Below the pieces are notes generated by a model. It did no database searches. It saw only the letters and a program-made list of their open reading frames with translations, and was not told where the DNA came from. DNA of 13,342 nt from Nitrospiria bacterium (GTDB taxonomy: Bacteria; Nitrospirota; Nitrospiria; JACQBZ01): contig CAKKOZ010000018.1 of assembly GCA_919901335.1 (NCBI GenBank), forward strand, positions 3,973 through 17,314, written 5' to 3'. Position 1 is the stretch's first letter; each line of letters starts with the position of its first letter. Shown here piece by piece: positions 13,064 through 13,342 of this stretch. Made by a program: the position numbers and the translations under genes.

Positions 13064-13342
13064 CTGGGCCTTGATGTGTTATCTGGAGCAGGAAGCCGGG
13101 CACGAGAAAGTAATCGACCTCTTCGAGCAGGCTTCGCATTCCTCCAAACCGCTTTTGATGTGCGTCGTCAATTGGGGCGAGGTTTATTATCAAATTATGA
13201 GGCGTTTGGGAGAAGCCAAGGCCCAGGAGATCGAACGACTGATCCGATCCTTTCCGATCCACTTGGTTGAGGTGGACCAAGACCTCACTAGAGAAGCCGC
13301 GCGCTTCAAGGCCACCAAACGGATGTCCTATGCCGACTGCTT
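13038..13342 (+). CDS. PIN-domain toxin, VapC type (cut by window end)
   Basis: Predicted metal-dependent ribonuclease toxin; 101 complete codons are visible and the 3' end lies outside the window. Seen: the PIN acidic residues D8 in VLDSWALMCYLE, E48 in VVNWGEVYYQI, and D100 in MSYADC, with the helix-rich spacing typical of VapC. A TTG start at 13038 is supported by GAGGAGGAGG just before it, inside the antitoxin gene; no ATG is available before the first catalytic Asp. The overlap with the antitoxin gene implies coupled translation. Its RNA target cannot be told from the sequence. Confidence 0.88.
   Translation, partial: MAGTKVLDSWALMCYLEQEAGHEKVIDLFEQASHSSKPLLMCVVNWGEVYYQIMRRLGEAKAQEIERLIRSFPIHLVEVDQDLTREAARFKATKRMSYADC

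Noticed and set aside
1..13342. CRISPR arrays, insertion sequences or prophage genes
   Set aside because: No regularly spaced repeats, transposase or integrase motifs, or terminal inverted repeats were seen on either strand.

Overview
The window is a dense bacterial chromosome segment from a Gram-negative-type organism. Outer-membrane and lipoprotein signals, a BcsA-like synthase and moderately high GC outside the promoters point that way. The style resembles Nitrospirota or a neighbouring deep-branching phylum, but that placement is a low-confidence impression. No insertion sequence, CRISPR array or phage gene was seen. No gene-free stretch exceeds 300 bases.

Left part (1-4491): ilvB (acetolactate synthase large subunit) and a secreted LysM protein are both on the minus strand, each with its own sigma70-type promoter. 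The LysM gene is divergent from a plus-strand lipoprotein that has seven Asp-box repeats, one per blade of a predicted seven-bladed propeller. Both -35 hexamers of this divergent pair lie in the same 8-mer, forming an inverted repeat. A minus-strand tRNA-Leu(CAG) converges on the lipoprotein gene.

Middle part (4492-8620): a three-gene plus-strand cluster. It holds a roughly 990-residue BcsA-like synthase (N-terminal TPRs, GT2 core with all signature motifs, gating-loop motif, two PilZ-like domains), a 135-residue exported protein with beta-strand-like composition, and a membrane-anchored HCxxGxxRT phosphatase translationally coupled to it. No BcsB, BcsC or BcsZ is present. This is the best candidate here for an undescribed system: a c-di-GMP-gated polysaccharide machine with its TPR part fused to the synthase and a phosphatase attached. 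Just after the phosphatase lies a decayed copy of the 3' end of the exported-protein gene, a trace of rearrangement.

Right part (8640-12657): housekeeping genes. rplI has its own strong promoter. An rph-rdgB pair overlaps by ATGA, and the rdgB stop codon lies inside tRNA-Pro(TGG). The 3' end of tRNA-Pro is duplicated 114 bp downstream, resembling an attachment-site scar. Then come tRNA-Arg(TCT), an orphan LivJ/LivK-type binding lipoprotein, and yqgE, whose best-supported start may be an ATT codon.

Right edge (12658-13342): an AT-rich promoter with a palindromic operator drives an AbrB/MazE-fold antitoxin and an overlapping PIN-domain (VapC-type) toxin, cut by the window end.
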